Assembly (NCBI GenBank): GCA_016867175.1
Contig: VGKF01000040.1
Coordinates: 1-7,247 of the forward strand
DNA: 7,247 nt
Origin: Candidatus Omnitrophota bacterium
GTDB lineage: Bacteria > Omnitrophota > Gorgyraeia > Gygaellales > Profunditerraquicolaceae
Direction: 5' to 3'
Below, piece after piece: positions 7,066 to 7,247 of the stretch (positions are counted from its first letter, which is position 1; the number at the start of each line of letters is the position of its first letter). Under the pieces are notes generated by a model. The model searched no databases, was not told the DNA's origin, and saw only the letters and a program-made list of their open reading frames with translations. A program made the position numbers and the translations under genes.

Positions 7066-7247
7066 ACGGTTGAACCAGCATGTTTGTATTTGTCCCAAAA
7101 TAACTGATTATCCATCAGGCAACCAGTGTGGCGCTTGCCATCGAACGGCTTCTGCTGCCACATCTTTCCGAGGATCTTATCTATTTTTTCGTTGCGGATA
7201 TTCCCGAACTCCGCTGGAACAAAGGGGCAGGGCTGCACCTGCCCGTA
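7062..7247 (-). CDS. Radical SAM/SPASM protein, C-terminal fragment (cut by window edge)
   Basis: Only the last 61 codons are inside the window; the gene enters from the right edge in frame and stops at TGA. The visible part has the C-terminal auxiliary-cluster signature of SPASM/twitch proteins: a YGQVQPCPFVP segment, then FGNIR, then TGCLMDN, giving two cysteines likely to bind an auxiliary 4Fe-4S cluster. It matches the end of the complete radical SAM/SPASM protein at the other end of this operon (HGEVQPCPFVP, FGNIR, SGCLMNN), so the two are paralogs flanking the B12 radical SAM array. The radical SAM core with CxxxCxxC must lie outside the window and was not seen. The stop codon overlaps the ATG of the next gene as ATGA, so the two are probably translationally coupled. 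Family assignment is good; substrate is unknown, though the PqqD-like gene in the operon suggests a peptide. Confidence 0.8.
   Translation of the reverse strand, partial: YGQVQPCPFVPAEFGNIRNEKIDKILGKMWQQKPFDGKRHTGCLMDNQLFWDKYKHAGSTV

Noticed and set aside
7062..7247. Right-edge frame considered as a possible precursor peptide
   Set aside because: The sequence aligns with the C-terminus of the complete SPASM protein, including the auxiliary-cluster cysteines, so it is the end of a larger enzyme.

Overview
The window is entirely coding and reads right to left on the minus strand: seven consecutive genes with no gap longer than about 35 bases, so very probably one operon cut at both ends. In transcription order it holds the C-terminus of a radical SAM/SPASM protein, four tandem paralogous cobalamin-binding (B12) radical SAM proteins of about 476 residues (called A, B, C and D here), a complete radical SAM/SPASM protein of 353 residues, and the N-terminal part of a PqqD-like protein. 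Two ATGA stop/start overlaps (at 7065-7062 and 218-215) and spacings of 7 to 35 bases elsewhere point to translational coupling. Shine-Dalgarno sequences are weak or absent before every start. No promoter, terminator, RNA gene, CRISPR array or insertion sequence is visible, and no stretch over 300 bases lacks a gene.

A PqqD-type protein is normally a RiPP recognition element that delivers a peptide to a radical SAM/SPASM enzyme. Finding one coupled to a SPASM protein, behind four B12 radical SAM enzymes, suggests a pathway with many successive radical modifications (methylations or other C-H chemistry). The substrate is probably a ribosomal peptide, but no precursor gene lies in the window and a small-molecule or lipid substrate cannot be excluded.

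The most striking DNA-level signal is that the four B12 radical SAM genes are mosaics. A 123-bp block coding for the CxxxCxxC region has only six variable positions among all four copies, while neighbouring segments with conserved protein sequence differ at many synonymous sites. Different pairs of genes share other near-identical tracts. This looks like recurrent gene conversion in a tandem array: a homogenised catalytic core joined to more diverged flanks.

The organism cannot be fixed from this window. It is a bacterium of roughly medium GC, with weak Shine-Dalgarno use and expanded BchE-like radical SAM families. Such clusters are familiar from uncultured anaerobic lineages such as Omnitrophota, but that is only a guess.
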